Assembly (NCBI GenBank): GCA_963788205.1
Contig: CAWBGG010000006.1
Location: forward strand, 1 to 64,000
From: CAVVMA01 sp963788205
Lineage (GTDB): Bacteria > Desulfobacterota > Binatia > Binatales > Binataceae
Reading direction: 5' to 3'
DNA: 64,000 bases
The position numbers and the translations under genes were made by a program. Numbering within the stretch: position 1 is the stretch's first letter; each line of letters opens with the position of its first letter. This document shows, one piece after another, positions 51,222-60,807 of the stretch. The notes beneath the pieces are model-generated. The model made no database searches and was not told the DNA's origin. It worked only from the letters and a program-made list of their open reading frames with translations.

Positions 51222-52874
51222 ATGCAATCCACGATGATGAGCTATCCGCTGACGCTGACCCATCTGCTGGAGCGCGCGGGGCGCTATTTTCCCAAAGTCG
51301 AAATCGTTTCGCGGCTGCCCGACGGATCGATTCATCGCAGCACTTATCGCGACTTTCATCGGCGCGCCAAAGCGCTGGCCGAAGCGCTGACCCGGGCGGC
51401 CGGCCTGAAACGGGGCGATCGCGTTGCGACCCTGATGTGGAACCATTACGCCCATCTGGAGGCGTTCTTCGGAATTCCGGCCGCGGGCGGCGTGGTTCAT
51501 ACGCTCAACCTGCGGCTTGCGCCCGACGACATCGCCTACATCGCCAATCACGCCGAGGATCGGTTTCTGATCGTCGATGACGCGTTGCTGCCGCTTCTGG
51601 AGCGGTTCAAATCACTCGCGCGCTTCGAGCGGATATTCGTCGTGCCACTGGCCGGCGGCGCGCCTGCGGCCGGCTACGAAAATTACGAGCAGTTGCTGGC
51701 GACCGCGAGCGGGAATTTCACCTACCCCGAACTCGACGAAAACGAACCGATCGAGATGTGCTACACGTCGGGCACCACCGGGCGGCCGCGAGGCGTGATT
51801 TACTCGCATCGCTCGACGGTGCTGCACGCCTACAACGCAGCCCTGGCGGGCGCGATCGGCGGCGTGCGCGACGTCGCCCTCGCGGCAGTGCCGATGTTTC
51901 ACGCCAACGCGTGGGGATTTCCGCACGCGCAGGTGCTGATCGGGGCCAAGCAGGTGATGCCGGGTCCGAAGCTCGACGCCGTGAGCCTGCTCGACCTGTT
52001 CGAGGGCGAGGAAGTGACGGTCGGCGCCGGCGTCCCGACGATTTGGCTGGGGGTGCTCGAGGCGCTCGATCGCGAACCCAAGCGATGGCGGCTCAGCCCG
52101 CGCCTGCAACTGATGGTCGGCGGGTCGGCGGTCCCTGAATCGATGTTGCGCGGGTTCGACCGCCACGGGATCACGATCGTGCATGCCTGGGGCATGACCG
52201 AGACTTCGCCGCTCGCGACCGTCGCGAAGCTCAAGCCGCACATGGATTCGCTGCCGGAGGATGAGCGCTATGCGGAACGGCTCAAGCAGGGGGTTCCGCT
52301 GCCGTTTGTCGAGTTGCGGGTCCGATCGGAGGGCGCCGACGTTGCGCCCGACGGAAAATCGATCGGCGAAGTGCAGGTCCGCGGGCCGTATATCACCGGT
52401 CGCTACTACAAGCTGCCGCCCGACAGCGACAAGTTCACCGCCGACGGATGGCTGCGCACCGGCGACGTAGCCACGCTCGACGCCGAGGGCTCGATCAAGA
52501 TTACCGACCGGATCAAGGACCTGATCAAATCGGGCGGCGAATGGATCAGCTCGGTCGATCTCGAAAACGCCCTGATGGGCCATCCGGCGGTGGCCGAGGC
52601 TGCGGTGATCGCGATTCCCGATCCCAAGTGGGACGAGCGTCCGCTCGCGGTGATCGTGCTCAAGAAAGGCGCCCACGCCACGCCCGACGAGCTGCGGGAA
52701 TTCCTGCTCGAGCGGAAATTCGCCAAGTGGTGGCTGCCCGACGAGTTCGCCTTCGTCGCCGAGATTCCGCGCACGTCGACCGGGAAGTTTCTCAAATCGA
52801 AGCTGCGCGACGAGTTTCGCGATCGCGCCGCGGCGCGCGCTCCGGCCAACGTGGCCCAGCCGGCCGATAAGTAA
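51222..52874 (+). CDS. Acyl-CoA ligase (AMP-binding)
   Basis: This is a 550-residue adenylate-forming enzyme that activates a carboxylic acid to its CoA ester. The phosphate-binding loop YTSGTTGRPRGVIYSHRS and the adenine motif AWGMTETSPLATV are intact. DGWLRTGDVATLDAEG binds the ribose, and the A10 lysine lies in TSTGKFLKSKLR near the C-terminus. The long hinge and gate residues resemble medium- and long-chain fatty-acyl-CoA synthetases. The ATG at 51222 is used. The VOC gene just upstream may be co-transcribed. Confidence 0.93.
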   Translation: MQSTMMSYPLTLTHLLERAGRYFPKVEIVSRLPDGSIHRSTYRDFHRRAKALAEALTRAAGLKRGDRVATLMWNHYAHLEAFFGIPAAGGVVHTLNLRLAPDDIAYIANHAEDRFLIVDDALLPLLERFKSLARFERIFVVPLAGGAPAAGYENYEQLLATASGNFTYPELDENEPIEMCYTSGTTGRPRGVIYSHRSTVLHAYNAALAGAIGGVRDVALAAVPMFHANAWGFPHAQVLIGAKQVMPGPKLDAVSLLDLFEGEEVTVGAGVPTIWLGVLEALDREPKRWRLSPRLQLMVGGSAVPESMLRGFDRHGITIVHAWGMTETSPLATVAKLKPHMDSLPEDERYAERLKQGVPLPFVELRVRSEGADVAPDGKSIGEVQVRGPYITGRYYKLPPDSDKFTADGWLRTGDVATLDAEGSIKITDRIKDLIKSGGEWISSVDLENALMGHPAVAEAAVIAIPDPKWDERPLAVIVLKKGAHATPDELREFLLERKFAKWWLPDEFAFVAEIPRTSTGKFLKSKLRDEFRDRAAARAPANVAQPADK

Positions 52875-53084
52875 CGGGCGCGCCGCCCCAGCCGCGAAAG
52901 CTCGCAGCTCGATAGCTTGCCGAACGGCCGCCGCATCCGGCCATTTTTTGCAGCATCCGTCCCGCGATGGCGATTGTGTATTCATCTTGGGCGATAGCGT
53001 GGACGGCTCAGGAGCGATCTAATATATAGGGCCTTCGGATCGCCGGGGCGGGTGAGCATCGCGCCTGGGAAGCGAGGAGATTTC

Positions 53085-55526
53085 GTGACGAGTACAGGCT
53101 TGCGCGCCGCCGTGTTTGCGGCTGCTTGGGTGATGGTCGCGGCCATCGCCGCGGGCGCTTCGCCTCATCAGGCAGATCCCGAGTCCAAAGCGAAATCTAC
53201 GCCGACCCCCAAGCCGCCCTTCAGCCGGATGGCCGTAAAGCCCGCGACCATCACGTTCAAGGAGATCAATCTCAAAACCGGACCCACGGTTGAGACCCAC
53301 AATTTCACAATTAGCGATACCGGCAACGCTACGCTCGATTCGATCACGGTCGCGGCGACTGGAAGCACGGCGTTTTCGGTCGCCGCGGCGCCAGCCACGC
53401 TTCAGCCCGGTGCGGTGGCGACCGTGACCGTCCGGTTCCAGCCGTCCAAGGCCGGAACCTTCGCGGGAAAGATCGCCGTCACGAGTGCGGCCACCAAGGG
53501 CGCCAAATCGGTGAAGGTCCACCTCAGCGGCTCCGCGAAAGGAAAGCTCCCGACCGCCACGCCTACGCTGATACCGACCCCGACCGCATCGCCGGCGCCG
53601 CCGACACCCACCACGGGGCAGCCGACACCCACTTCGACCGCATCGCCGCCGCCTCCGAGCGCGGGTGCGCCGGCGGCCATCTTTGTAGCGAATAGCGACT
53701 CGGACGCTATCGTGGGATATCCGATCGGAAGCAACGGCACGGCGTCGCCCAACTTCGAGCTCGGCGGCGCCACCCCGTTCGACCTGCCCTTGGCAGTCGC
53801 GTTTGATTCGCTCGGCTACATGTACGTCACCGACAACGAGGGCGAAGCCATCTCGGTGTTCGCGCCCGGCAGCAACGGCCACGCCAGCCCGATCGCCGTG
53901 ATCAACGGTTCCAACACCGGGCTCTTCATGCCGTCGGGGATCGTGGTCGGCATCACCGGCAAGATCTATGTCGCCGACTACGGCACCAGCAGCATCCTGG
54001 TGTTTCCGCCGCTGGGCGACAGCACCGGCAATCTCAACGAGGCCCCGGTCGCCACGATCTCGGGCTCGAACACCGGCCTCTCGAGTCCCTCTGCAATCGC
54101 GCTCGACGCGGGCGGCAACATCTACGTCACCAGTATCTTCACCACCAGCGTGACGATTTTTCCACCAATCGGGAGCACGACGGGCAACCTCAATGAGAGT
54201 CCCACCGCAACCATCGTCGGACCCAACGGCGCTGGTAACTTGACCGGCCTTGGCGCGCCGCTGGGGATTGCGGTCGACGTAAGCGGAAAGATCTACGTCG
54301 CGAATTCCGGTTCGAGCGAGAACAGCATCACGGTGTACCCGGCGCTTGGAACCAGCGTGGGTAAGCTCAACGAAGCCCCGATCGCGACGATCGCGGGGAC
54401 CAGCACCGAACTGAGAAATCCCCAAGGCCTCGCGCTTGCACCCAGCGGCGCCATCTTTGTTACCAACATCAACTCGCCCAGGGCTGCGGACGCCGAGACC
54501 ATCACCGAATATCCCGCGCTGGGCAGCAGCACCGGGAGCCTCAACGAGGCGCCGCTCGCACGCCTCAACGCCTCCGGTGCGGAGTTCCTCACGGTCCGGC
54601 CGCTGATCTTCGCGGCGAATTCGACCGATAGCGGAGCCGTTACCGCCTTTGCGGCCGGGAGCACCGGCAGCGTCGCCTCACCCGAAATTATCGACGGTAC
54701 CGGCACCGGGCTGATGGGCGGCGCGCCGATCGGCGTCGCGCTCGATGCCAGCGGGAGAATCTACGCCAGCAGTCCGAACTTGGGCACGATTGAGGTGTTC
54801 GCGCCCGGCAGCAGTGGCAACGCCGCGCCGGTCGCGACTATCAGCGGCGCGCAAACGGGTCTGGGCGAGGCGCCGGAGAATGCTCCCTTGGGCGTCGCGC
54901 TCGATGCCGGCGGAAATATCTACACCACGACCACCAGCAACAGCGTGGTCGTCTTTCCACCGCTGGGCGGCGGCTCCGGCAATATCAACGAGTCGCCGAC
55001 GGCAACTATCAGCGGCGCGAGCACGATGCTCAACAGTCCGACCGGCCTGACGATCGGCGCGACAGGCAATATCTACGTGGCGAACTCCAGTGGCGGCGTC
55101 ACGATCTATCCGGCGCTCGGCAGCGGCACCGGTAATCTCAACGAGCCGCCCACAGCGACGATCGCCGGCTCCAACACCGGACTCGGCGCCGCCAAGGGGA
55201 TCGCGCTCGATGCTGCCGGGAGAATCTACGTGACCAACGAGCAAACCATCAGCGTGGAGGTGTTTGCCCCGCTCGGAAATTCCACCGGGAATCTCAACGC
55301 CGCACCGATCGCAACCATAAGCGGCGGCAACACGGAACTATCGGTTCCGATAGGAATCACCATCGACACGATCGGGAATATATATGTCGGCGACTTCAGC
55401 GCAGGAATCCTCGAGTATCCACCGCTGGGCGGCAGTACCGGGAATCTCAACGTTGCGCCGATCGCTTTGATCAGCGGCGGCAACACCGGTCTTGATCAAC
55501 CGGAGCTGCTGACGATAGCGCCGTAA
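53085..55526 (+). CDS. Secreted beta-propeller with N-terminal ASH domain
   Basis: This 813-residue exported protein starts at a GTG with GAGGAG just before it (a GTG 33 bases upstream is less likely). After a signal peptide (LRAAVFAAAWVMVAAIAAGA), an ASH/choice-of-anchor domain at about 40-140 (FSRMAVKPATITFKEINL, TVRFQPSKAGTFAGKIAV) is followed by a Thr/Pro linker (about 150-190). At least twelve propeller-type units then run to the end (IYVANSGSSEN, IYVTNEQTIS and many more). This is the reverse order of the protein at 47825. It is probably surface-exposed. The ligand is unknown. Confidence 0.82.
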   Translation: MTSTGLRAAVFAAAWVMVAAIAAGASPHQADPESKAKSTPTPKPPFSRMAVKPATITFKEINLKTGPTVETHNFTISDTGNATLDSITVAATGSTAFSVAAAPATLQPGAVATVTVRFQPSKAGTFAGKIAVTSAATKGAKSVKVHLSGSAKGKLPTATPTLIPTPTASPAPPTPTTGQPTPTSTASPPPPSAGAPAAIFVANSDSDAIVGYPIGSNGTASPNFELGGATPFDLPLAVAFDSLGYMYVTDNEGEAISVFAPGSNGHASPIAVINGSNTGLFMPSGIVVGITGKIYVADYGTSSILVFPPLGDSTGNLNEAPVATISGSNTGLSSPSAIALDAGGNIYVTSIFTTSVTIFPPIGSTTGNLNESPTATIVGPNGAGNLTGLGAPLGIAVDVSGKIYVANSGSSENSITVYPALGTSVGKLNEAPIATIAGTSTELRNPQGLALAPSGAIFVTNINSPRAADAETITEYPALGSSTGSLNEAPLARLNASGAEFLTVRPLIFAANSTDSGAVTAFAAGSTGSVASPEIIDGTGTGLMGGAPIGVALDASGRIYASSPNLGTIEVFAPGSSGNAAPVATISGAQTGLGEAPENAPLGVALDAGGNIYTTTTSNSVVVFPPLGGGSGNINESPTATISGASTMLNSPTGLTIGATGNIYVANSSGGVTIYPALGSGTGNLNEPPTATIAGSNTGLGAAKGIALDAAGRIYVTNEQTISVEVFAPLGNSTGNLNAAPIATISGGNTELSVPIGITIDTIGNIYVGDFSAGILEYPPLGGSTGNLNVAPIALISGGNTGLDQPELLTIAP

Positions 55527-55533
55527 GCCCCGC

Positions 55534-55562
55534 CGAGCGGGCGTGTATCGCGCGCCCGCTCG
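55534..55562 (+). terminator. Hairpin after the large beta-propeller gene
   Basis: A perfect 10-bp stem (55534-55543 with 55553-55562) around a 9-base loop begins 8 bases after the stop codon. It is a good candidate terminator although no T-run follows. Confidence 0.55.
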
Positions 55563-55615
55563 TATCGAGTGATCGACCTTCCACCGCTCGCCTCGCGCCC
55601 CCGGTTGTGAAAGCC

Positions 55616-55721
55616 TAGTGCCGTTCCAACTGTTTCGCGCCTAAGCGGGGCGGTTCGGATGAGCGAGCGGGAAAGGCGCATGGCTCGCTATAATTCGGAA
55701 CAACAAGTTGGAACGGCACTA
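55616..55721. mobile_element. Miniature inverted-repeat element, family A copy 2
   Basis: A 102-bp element (55618-55719) has perfect 14-base terminal repeats beginning GTGCCGTTCCAACT and TA on both flanks. It is the same family as 25579-25675 but in the opposite orientation: its right end extended inward (TTGTTGTTCCGAATT) equals the left end of copy 1. It ends 39 bases before the next gene and carries a TATAAT at 55689-55694. Confidence 0.87.
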
Positions 55722-55758
55722 GCCCTCGTTTCCACTTCATCGCGGGGAGATATTTGCG

Positions 55759-56775
55759 ATGCGCGCAGTCTGGATCACCAAGAGCGGCGGGCCGGAAGTT
55801 CTGGCTGTCCGCGAAACTCCCGATCCGGTTCCAAAGGCCGGTGAGGTGCGGGTCCGCGTCGCCGCATGCGGGATGAATTTCGCTGAAGTCTCGGCCCGTC
55901 AGGGACTCTACCCCGACGCGCCCAAGCCGCCGTGCGTGGTCGGCTACGAAGCCGCCGGCACCATCGATATGGCTGGCGACGGCGTCGATAGCGGATTGAT
56001 CGGCAAGCGCGTGATGGTGCTCGCGCGCTTCGGCGCCCATGCCGACCAGGTATGCGTACCGGCCGGGTATGCGTTTCCGATTCCCGACGAGATGAGCTTT
56101 GAGGAAGCCGCCGCGATACCGGTCAACTATCTTACGGCCTACCAGATGCTGTTCCGGGTCGCGCAGATCCGTCCCGGTGAGTCGGTATTGATCCACGCCG
56201 CGGCTGGCGGCGTGGGATTAGCAGTGCTCCAACTGTGCCGCACCGTCGAGAATATAGTCACGTTCGGGACGGCTTCGGCCTCGAAGCATGAGGTAGTGCG
56301 CGCCAACGGCTGCTCCCATCCGATTGACTATCACACGGTCGATTATTTCGTGGAGATCATGCGGCTGACCGGCGGCAAAGGCGTCGACGTGGTGCTCGAC
56401 GCGCTGGGCGGCAATGACTGGCGCAAAGGCTACCGGCTGCTGCGGCCCGCAGGGCGGCTGATCGCGTTCGGGTTCGCCAATATGCAATCGGGCAATACGC
56501 GCAGTATCTGGCGGATGATTCGCCAGATCGTGACCGTGCCGCTCTTCACGCCGATCGGCCTGATGGACAAGAACCGCAGCGTGGCGGGCGTCAATCTGGG
56601 CCACCTGTGGGATGATCCATACCTGCCGCTCGCGATGAACAAGCTGCTGATCATGTATCGCGAGGGCCAGATCAAGCCGCATATCGACTCGAGCTTCCCG
56701 TTCGCTCAGGCGGCGCAGGCCCATCTGCGCCTGCAAGAGGGCAAGAACATCGGCAAGGTCGTGATGGTGCCGTGA
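55759..56775 (+). CDS. Zinc-free medium-chain reductase (quinone oxidoreductase-like)
   Basis: This 338-residue protein belongs to the MDR superfamily, nearest to quinone oxidoreductase and synaptic VAT-1-like proteins. An N-terminal GroES-like domain (EVRVRVAACGMNFAEVSARQ) is followed by NYLTAYQMLF and the NADPH-binding loop HAAAGGVGLAVLQL at about 155. No zinc ligands are seen. It reduces a quinone or enone. GGGGAGATATTTGCG precedes the ATG. The start lies downstream of a miniature element that might affect its promoter. Confidence 0.88.
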   Translation: MRAVWITKSGGPEVLAVRETPDPVPKAGEVRVRVAACGMNFAEVSARQGLYPDAPKPPCVVGYEAAGTIDMAGDGVDSGLIGKRVMVLARFGAHADQVCVPAGYAFPIPDEMSFEEAAAIPVNYLTAYQMLFRVAQIRPGESVLIHAAAGGVGLAVLQLCRTVENIVTFGTASASKHEVVRANGCSHPIDYHTVDYFVEIMRLTGGKGVDVVLDALGGNDWRKGYRLLRPAGRLIAFGFANMQSGNTRSIWRMIRQIVTVPLFTPIGLMDKNRSVAGVNLGHLWDDPYLPLAMNKLLIMYREGQIKPHIDSSFPFAQAAQAHLRLQEGKNIGKVVMVP

Positions 56776-56883
56776 GTGAGTGAAACTCGCGCACCTTTGA
56801 CATTGAATTTTCCGGGATATTGAACAAAATTCCCGGCGCTGAAATGCTGGATCAAGCTCGCGCGAGGTGCAAGGCAGGGGAAC

Positions 56884-58308
56884 ATGGCAGATGCTCTAAT
56901 CGACCCGATCGCGTCGCGCCTCAGCGATCGTATCCGCCGTATCGCAGCCGACCAGCGCGTGCCGGGCGTCGCAGTCGGAATCGTGCGTGATCAGGCGCTG
57001 GCCTGGAGCGCTGGCTTCGGCTGCGCCGATCTGGCGGCGCGCCGTACGGTCGACGAGCATACGCTGTTCAGCGTCGCCTCGATCACCAAGACCTTCACCG
57101 CCGCCGCGATCATGCAGTTGCAGGAACGCAAGCGCCTGGGACTCGACGAGCCGGTCGGCCGCTTCCTGCCTGAGTTTCGCGCGGTGCGCGATCGCTTTGG
57201 CCCGATCGATCAGATCACGCTGCGCCGCCTGCTGACCCATCGTTCGGGGCTGGTCGGCGAGGCGCCGACGCAGCATTGGACTACCGGCAAGTCGCCCACG
57301 ACCGCCGAAATTCTCGCGACCCTGCCGCGAATCGGGATCGCGATCGAGCCCGATTCGGCCTTTAAATATTCCAATCTGGCTTTTTGCCTGCTCGGCGAAG
57401 TGGTCGCGCGCGTGTCGGAGCGATCGTACGCAGATTACGTGAACGATGAACTGCTGCGGCCGCTCGGGATGGCCGCGAGTGGCTTCGAGCTCGATGCGGC
57501 GCGTAGCGCGAAGATGGCCACCGGCTACCAGCCCCATCCGCACGAGGACCTGCCCGCGGAGGCGGTGGCACAGGAGTCCGGCGCGCTGGCGACTAACGGC
57601 GGCCTCGCCGCGGGCGGCTTGCGCTCCTCGGTCGCCGATCTGGCCAAATGGATCGCGCTCCAGTTCCGCACCCGCGATCGGGCTGGCGAGGGCGATTCTG
57701 CCGATCGCAAAGTCGTGCTGAGCGCCAGGTCGCTGCGGGAGATGCATCGGGTCTCGTTCGTCGAACCCGACTGGAGGTCAGGCTATTGCCTGCCGTGGTG
57801 GGCGTCGCGAATCGGCGACAACATCTATCTTCATCATGGTGGCGCGGTCGAGGGTTTTCTGAGTTTCGTCGCGTTCAACAAGCTCTATCGCGTGGGAGTG
57901 ATCGTGCTGACCAATGCGACCGACCACTTCGCGCAGGAGGCGATCGCCTTCGAGACCCTGGAGACCCTGATGGCGTGCGAGAAGGAGCTGCGCTCGGCCG
58001 TGGTTGCGCCGCCTTCGATTCCCACCCCGCCCGAGTTGCGGCATCTGCTCGGCCGCTACCGAAGGCCGTTCGGCGATCTGCTGATCGAGTTCCGCAACGG
58101 CGCGCTGGTCTTGGCGATTCCCCCCGGTGGGTCATTTCGCCCCACGCCGCCGCCGTCGCCGCTAATCGCGACCGACAAGTCCAACGTATTTATCGCAAGC
58201 GCCGGGCGCCCCGCCGGCGAGCCGATCACCTTCGAGGTCGCGCCCGACGGCAAAGTCACGGGCTTCGTGATGGGCGAGAACGGTTATCCCTATCGCAAGA
58301 TCTCGTAA
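56884..58308 (+). CDS. Serine hydrolase (class C beta-lactamase family)
   Basis: This is a 474-residue penicillin-binding-protein-like hydrolase. The active-site motif SITK is at 66-69, the second motif YSN at Tyr162-Asn164, and the third HHGGAVEG is in the C-terminal part of the core, where HxG replaces KTG as in esterases of this family. A C-terminal beta-sandwich-like domain (about 380-474) is extra. There is no signal peptide, so it is probably an intracellular esterase or peptidase and not a resistance enzyme. AGGGGAAC precedes the ATG. Confidence 0.9.
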   Translation: MADALIDPIASRLSDRIRRIAADQRVPGVAVGIVRDQALAWSAGFGCADLAARRTVDEHTLFSVASITKTFTAAAIMQLQERKRLGLDEPVGRFLPEFRAVRDRFGPIDQITLRRLLTHRSGLVGEAPTQHWTTGKSPTTAEILATLPRIGIAIEPDSAFKYSNLAFCLLGEVVARVSERSYADYVNDELLRPLGMAASGFELDAARSAKMATGYQPHPHEDLPAEAVAQESGALATNGGLAAGGLRSSVADLAKWIALQFRTRDRAGEGDSADRKVVLSARSLREMHRVSFVEPDWRSGYCLPWWASRIGDNIYLHHGGAVEGFLSFVAFNKLYRVGVIVLTNATDHFAQEAIAFETLETLMACEKELRSAVVAPPSIPTPPELRHLLGRYRRPFGDLLIEFRNGALVLAIPPGGSFRPTPPPSPLIATDKSNVFIASAGRPAGEPITFEVAPDGKVTGFVMGENGYPYRKIS

Positions 58309-58390
58309 GCCCGGCGCGCTTAACAGTACGGCGCGCATCTGCCAGCATGGGCGCGCGGTCGCGACCCGCGCCGGTGGCGACGCGCGGTAG

Positions 58391-60052
58391 ATGAAAGAAC
58401 GAATAGCTGCGCTGCTCAACGACGCGCTGGCGCGCGCGCATCGCGCCGGCCTGCTCAAATCGGCCCGCGCCGAGTTCAACGTCGAGGCGCCCAAAGATCC
58501 GGCCCATGGCGACGCCGCCGCCAACCTGGCGCTGGTGATCGCGCGGGCCGAGGGCAAACCGCCGCGCGCGATCGCGGAGATCATCAAGGATCAACTCGAG
58601 GTTGGCGGCGACATCGCCGAGGTCACTATCGCGGGTCCGGGGTTCATCAACTTCCGGATGGCGCCGGCGTTCTGGCATAACGAGCTGCGCCGCGCCGCGA
58701 CCGCGGGCGCGGCCTTCTGGCGCCCGCAAATCGGCGCGGGCCGCACCGTTCAGGTGGAGTTTCTCTCGGCCAATCCGACCGGGCCGCTCACGGTCGGACA
58801 CGGACGCAACGCCGTGCTCGGCGATACGATCGCGCGCCTGTTCGAAGCGACCGGCTATCGCGTGACTCGCGAGTACTACTTCAACAACGGCGGGCGCCAG
58901 ATGCGATTGCTCGGCGAGTCGGTGCGCGCGCGCTACCTGCAGGAACTCGGCATCGATGCCGCCCTCCCCGAGGATGGCTACCAAGGCGAATATATCCGCC
59001 ACATAGCGCACACGCTGGTCGCGGAGCATGGCGATGCCCTGAAGGATCAGGTGGATAGCGAGATCTTCCGCGCGGCGGCGGAGAAGGCGATCTTCGACGG
59101 CATCCACGCGACCTGCGCCCAGTTGAAAATCCGCTTCGACGTTTTTACCAACGAGCTCGACCTGATCCGCGACGGCAAAGTCGACGCGGTGATCGAGGGC
59201 CTGCGCCGCCGCGGCCTGGTCGCCGAATATGACGGCGCGGTATGGCTGCGCGGTGAGCCGCTCGGATTACCCAAGGACCGTGCGCTGATTCGATCCGGCC
59301 CGAACAAGGAACCCATCTATCGCACCCCCGACATCGCTTATCATATCGATAAGTTAAAGCGAGGCTTTAACTTGATCATCGACGTGTTCGGCGCCGACCA
59401 TATCGCCGAGCACGAGGATGTGATCGCGGCGGTCAAGGCGCTGGGTTACGACACGGCCGCGATCCGGGCCATCATCTATCAGTTCGTCACGCTCACGCGC
59501 GGCGGCGAAAAGGTCAAGATGTCCACCCGCAAGGCGACTTACGTCACCCTCGATGAGCTGCTGGAGGAAGTGGGCGCCGACGTGGCACGGTTCTTTTTTC
59601 TGTTTCGCAAGCACGACAGCCATCTCGATTTCGACCTCGACCTGGCCAAGCGCCAGGCGCCCGAGAACCCGGTGTTCTATGTGCAGTACGCGCACGCGCG
59701 CCTGACGGGCGTGTTTCGCGAGGCGGCTCGCGCCGGGATCGATCTGCCCACCGAACCCTCGACGATCGATCCCACGCTGCTCTCGCCGGAGGAGTTCGAC
59801 CTGGCCAGGAAGCTGCTCACGATGCCCGCGATAGTGGCGGCGAGCGTCGAGACCGTGGAACCCCATCGGATACCCTTTTTCCTGCTGGAGCTGGCCGGCG
59901 ACTTCCATCGCTACTACAACAAGCCCGTCAATCGTATAATCGGCCCCGACCGCGCGTTGACTCTGGCGCGGCTCTTTTGGGCCGGCCTGATCAAAGAAGG
60001 AATCGCGCGCGGGCTGGAGTTTCTGGGCGTGAGTGCTCCGGAGCGGATGTGA
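58391..60052 (+). CDS. argS: Arginyl-tRNA synthetase
   Basis: This is a 553-residue class I synthetase for tRNA-Arg. The N-terminal Add-1 domain (about 1-90) is followed by the catalytic core, with NPTGPLTVGHGRNAVLGD carrying the HIGH-type motif (HGRN, a common ArgS variant). The KMSKS-like KVKMSTRK and the C-terminal anticodon-binding DALR domain (YVQYAHARLTGVFR to the end) are present. Length is normal. The downstream SPOR gene follows closely. Confidence 0.96.
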   Translation: MKERIAALLNDALARAHRAGLLKSARAEFNVEAPKDPAHGDAAANLALVIARAEGKPPRAIAEIIKDQLEVGGDIAEVTIAGPGFINFRMAPAFWHNELRRAATAGAAFWRPQIGAGRTVQVEFLSANPTGPLTVGHGRNAVLGDTIARLFEATGYRVTREYYFNNGGRQMRLLGESVRARYLQELGIDAALPEDGYQGEYIRHIAHTLVAEHGDALKDQVDSEIFRAAAEKAIFDGIHATCAQLKIRFDVFTNELDLIRDGKVDAVIEGLRRRGLVAEYDGAVWLRGEPLGLPKDRALIRSGPNKEPIYRTPDIAYHIDKLKRGFNLIIDVFGADHIAEHEDVIAAVKALGYDTAAIRAIIYQFVTLTRGGEKVKMSTRKATYVTLDELLEEVGADVARFFFLFRKHDSHLDFDLDLAKRQAPENPVFYVQYAHARLTGVFREAARAGIDLPTEPSTIDPTLLSPEEFDLARKLLTMPAIVAASVETVEPHRIPFFLLELAGDFHRYYNKPVNRIIGPDRALTLARLFWAGLIKEGIARGLEFLGVSAPERM

Positions 60053-60062
60053 GCGACTGACG

Positions 60063-60794
60063 ATGCGCTTTGAAATACGAACAGGCGGCGCGCTTTTGAT
60101 CCTGATCGGGCTCGGCTTGCTGTCGGGCTCGGTATTCCTGCTCGGGCTGGTCGCCGGCTACGAGATGGGCCGCCAGCAGGAAGGCAATCGTCAGTTCGCC
60201 TCGGTCTATCCGCTGCCGCCCGCGCCTGCCGCGGCTTCCTCGCCCGCGACTGGGGCAGGCGCAGGCATCGAATCCGTGCCTGCTCCTGCCCCTGCAGCGC
60301 CGGTAGAGGAACCGCCGCCGCTGGCGGCCGCTCCGACGCCCGAGGCGGAGCCGCCGCCCGCAATCGCGGCAGTGCCACCACCGGAGGCGCCTGCGCCTGT
60401 AGCGCCCGCGCCAGCGGCCCCGGCGATCGCCGCGCCCGAGGCGAGCGCGGCGATCGCAAGCGCGCCTGTGGTCCCGGCTCGGCCACCGATCGCGCGATCA
60501 TCCACGACCGAGGGCTCCGCCGCCCACGGAGAACCCGAAATCAGCTCGCCGGCGGTGTCGCAGCGCCACCGTGGCTACAGCATCCAGATCGAAGCGGTGA
60601 TGGACAAAAGCGGCGCCGACGGGATGGTCGCCAAGCTGCGCCATCTGGGCTACGAAGGTTACCTGGTGGAGACCCTGATCGGCGGCGAGACCTGGTATCG
60701 CGTCCGCATCGGACCGTTCCCGACCGAGGCCGAGGCGCAATCCGCCGAGCAGAAGCTTCACGCGGATTACACTGGAGCAGTAGCTGCGCCTTGA
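60063..60794 (+). CDS. SPOR domain membrane protein
   Basis: This 243-residue protein has one membrane helix near the start (GGALLILIGLGLLSGSVFLL). A long Pro/Ala-rich periplasmic linker (about 50-150) follows, then a C-terminal SPOR domain of about 75 residues (GYSIQIEAVMDKSGADGMVA ... TWYRVRIGPFPTEAEAQSAE). SPOR domains bind septal peptidoglycan lacking stem peptides, so a role in division or cell envelope is likely. The start is 10 bases after argS ends, suggesting co-transcription. Confidence 0.9.
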   Translation: MRFEIRTGGALLILIGLGLLSGSVFLLGLVAGYEMGRQQEGNRQFASVYPLPPAPAAASSPATGAGAGIESVPAPAPAAPVEEPPPLAAAPTPEAEPPPAIAAVPPPEAPAPVAPAPAAPAIAAPEASAAIASAPVVPARPPIARSSTTEGSAAHGEPEISSPAVSQRHRGYSIQIEAVMDKSGADGMVAKLRHLGYEGYLVETLIGGETWYRVRIGPFPTEAEAQSAEQKLHADYTGAVAAP

Positions 60795-60807
60795 CGCTGA
60801 AGCCGCG

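Noticed and set aside
53019..54425. Long minus-strand open frame opposite the large beta-propeller gene
   Set aside because: It is Arg/Asp/Gly-rich low-complexity sequence produced by the repeats of the plus-strand gene. It has no domain and no ribosome site.
56884..58308. Beta-lactamase resistance gene
   Set aside because: The third motif is HGG and there is no signal peptide, so an intracellular esterase or peptidase of the same fold is more likely than an antibiotic-resistance enzyme.
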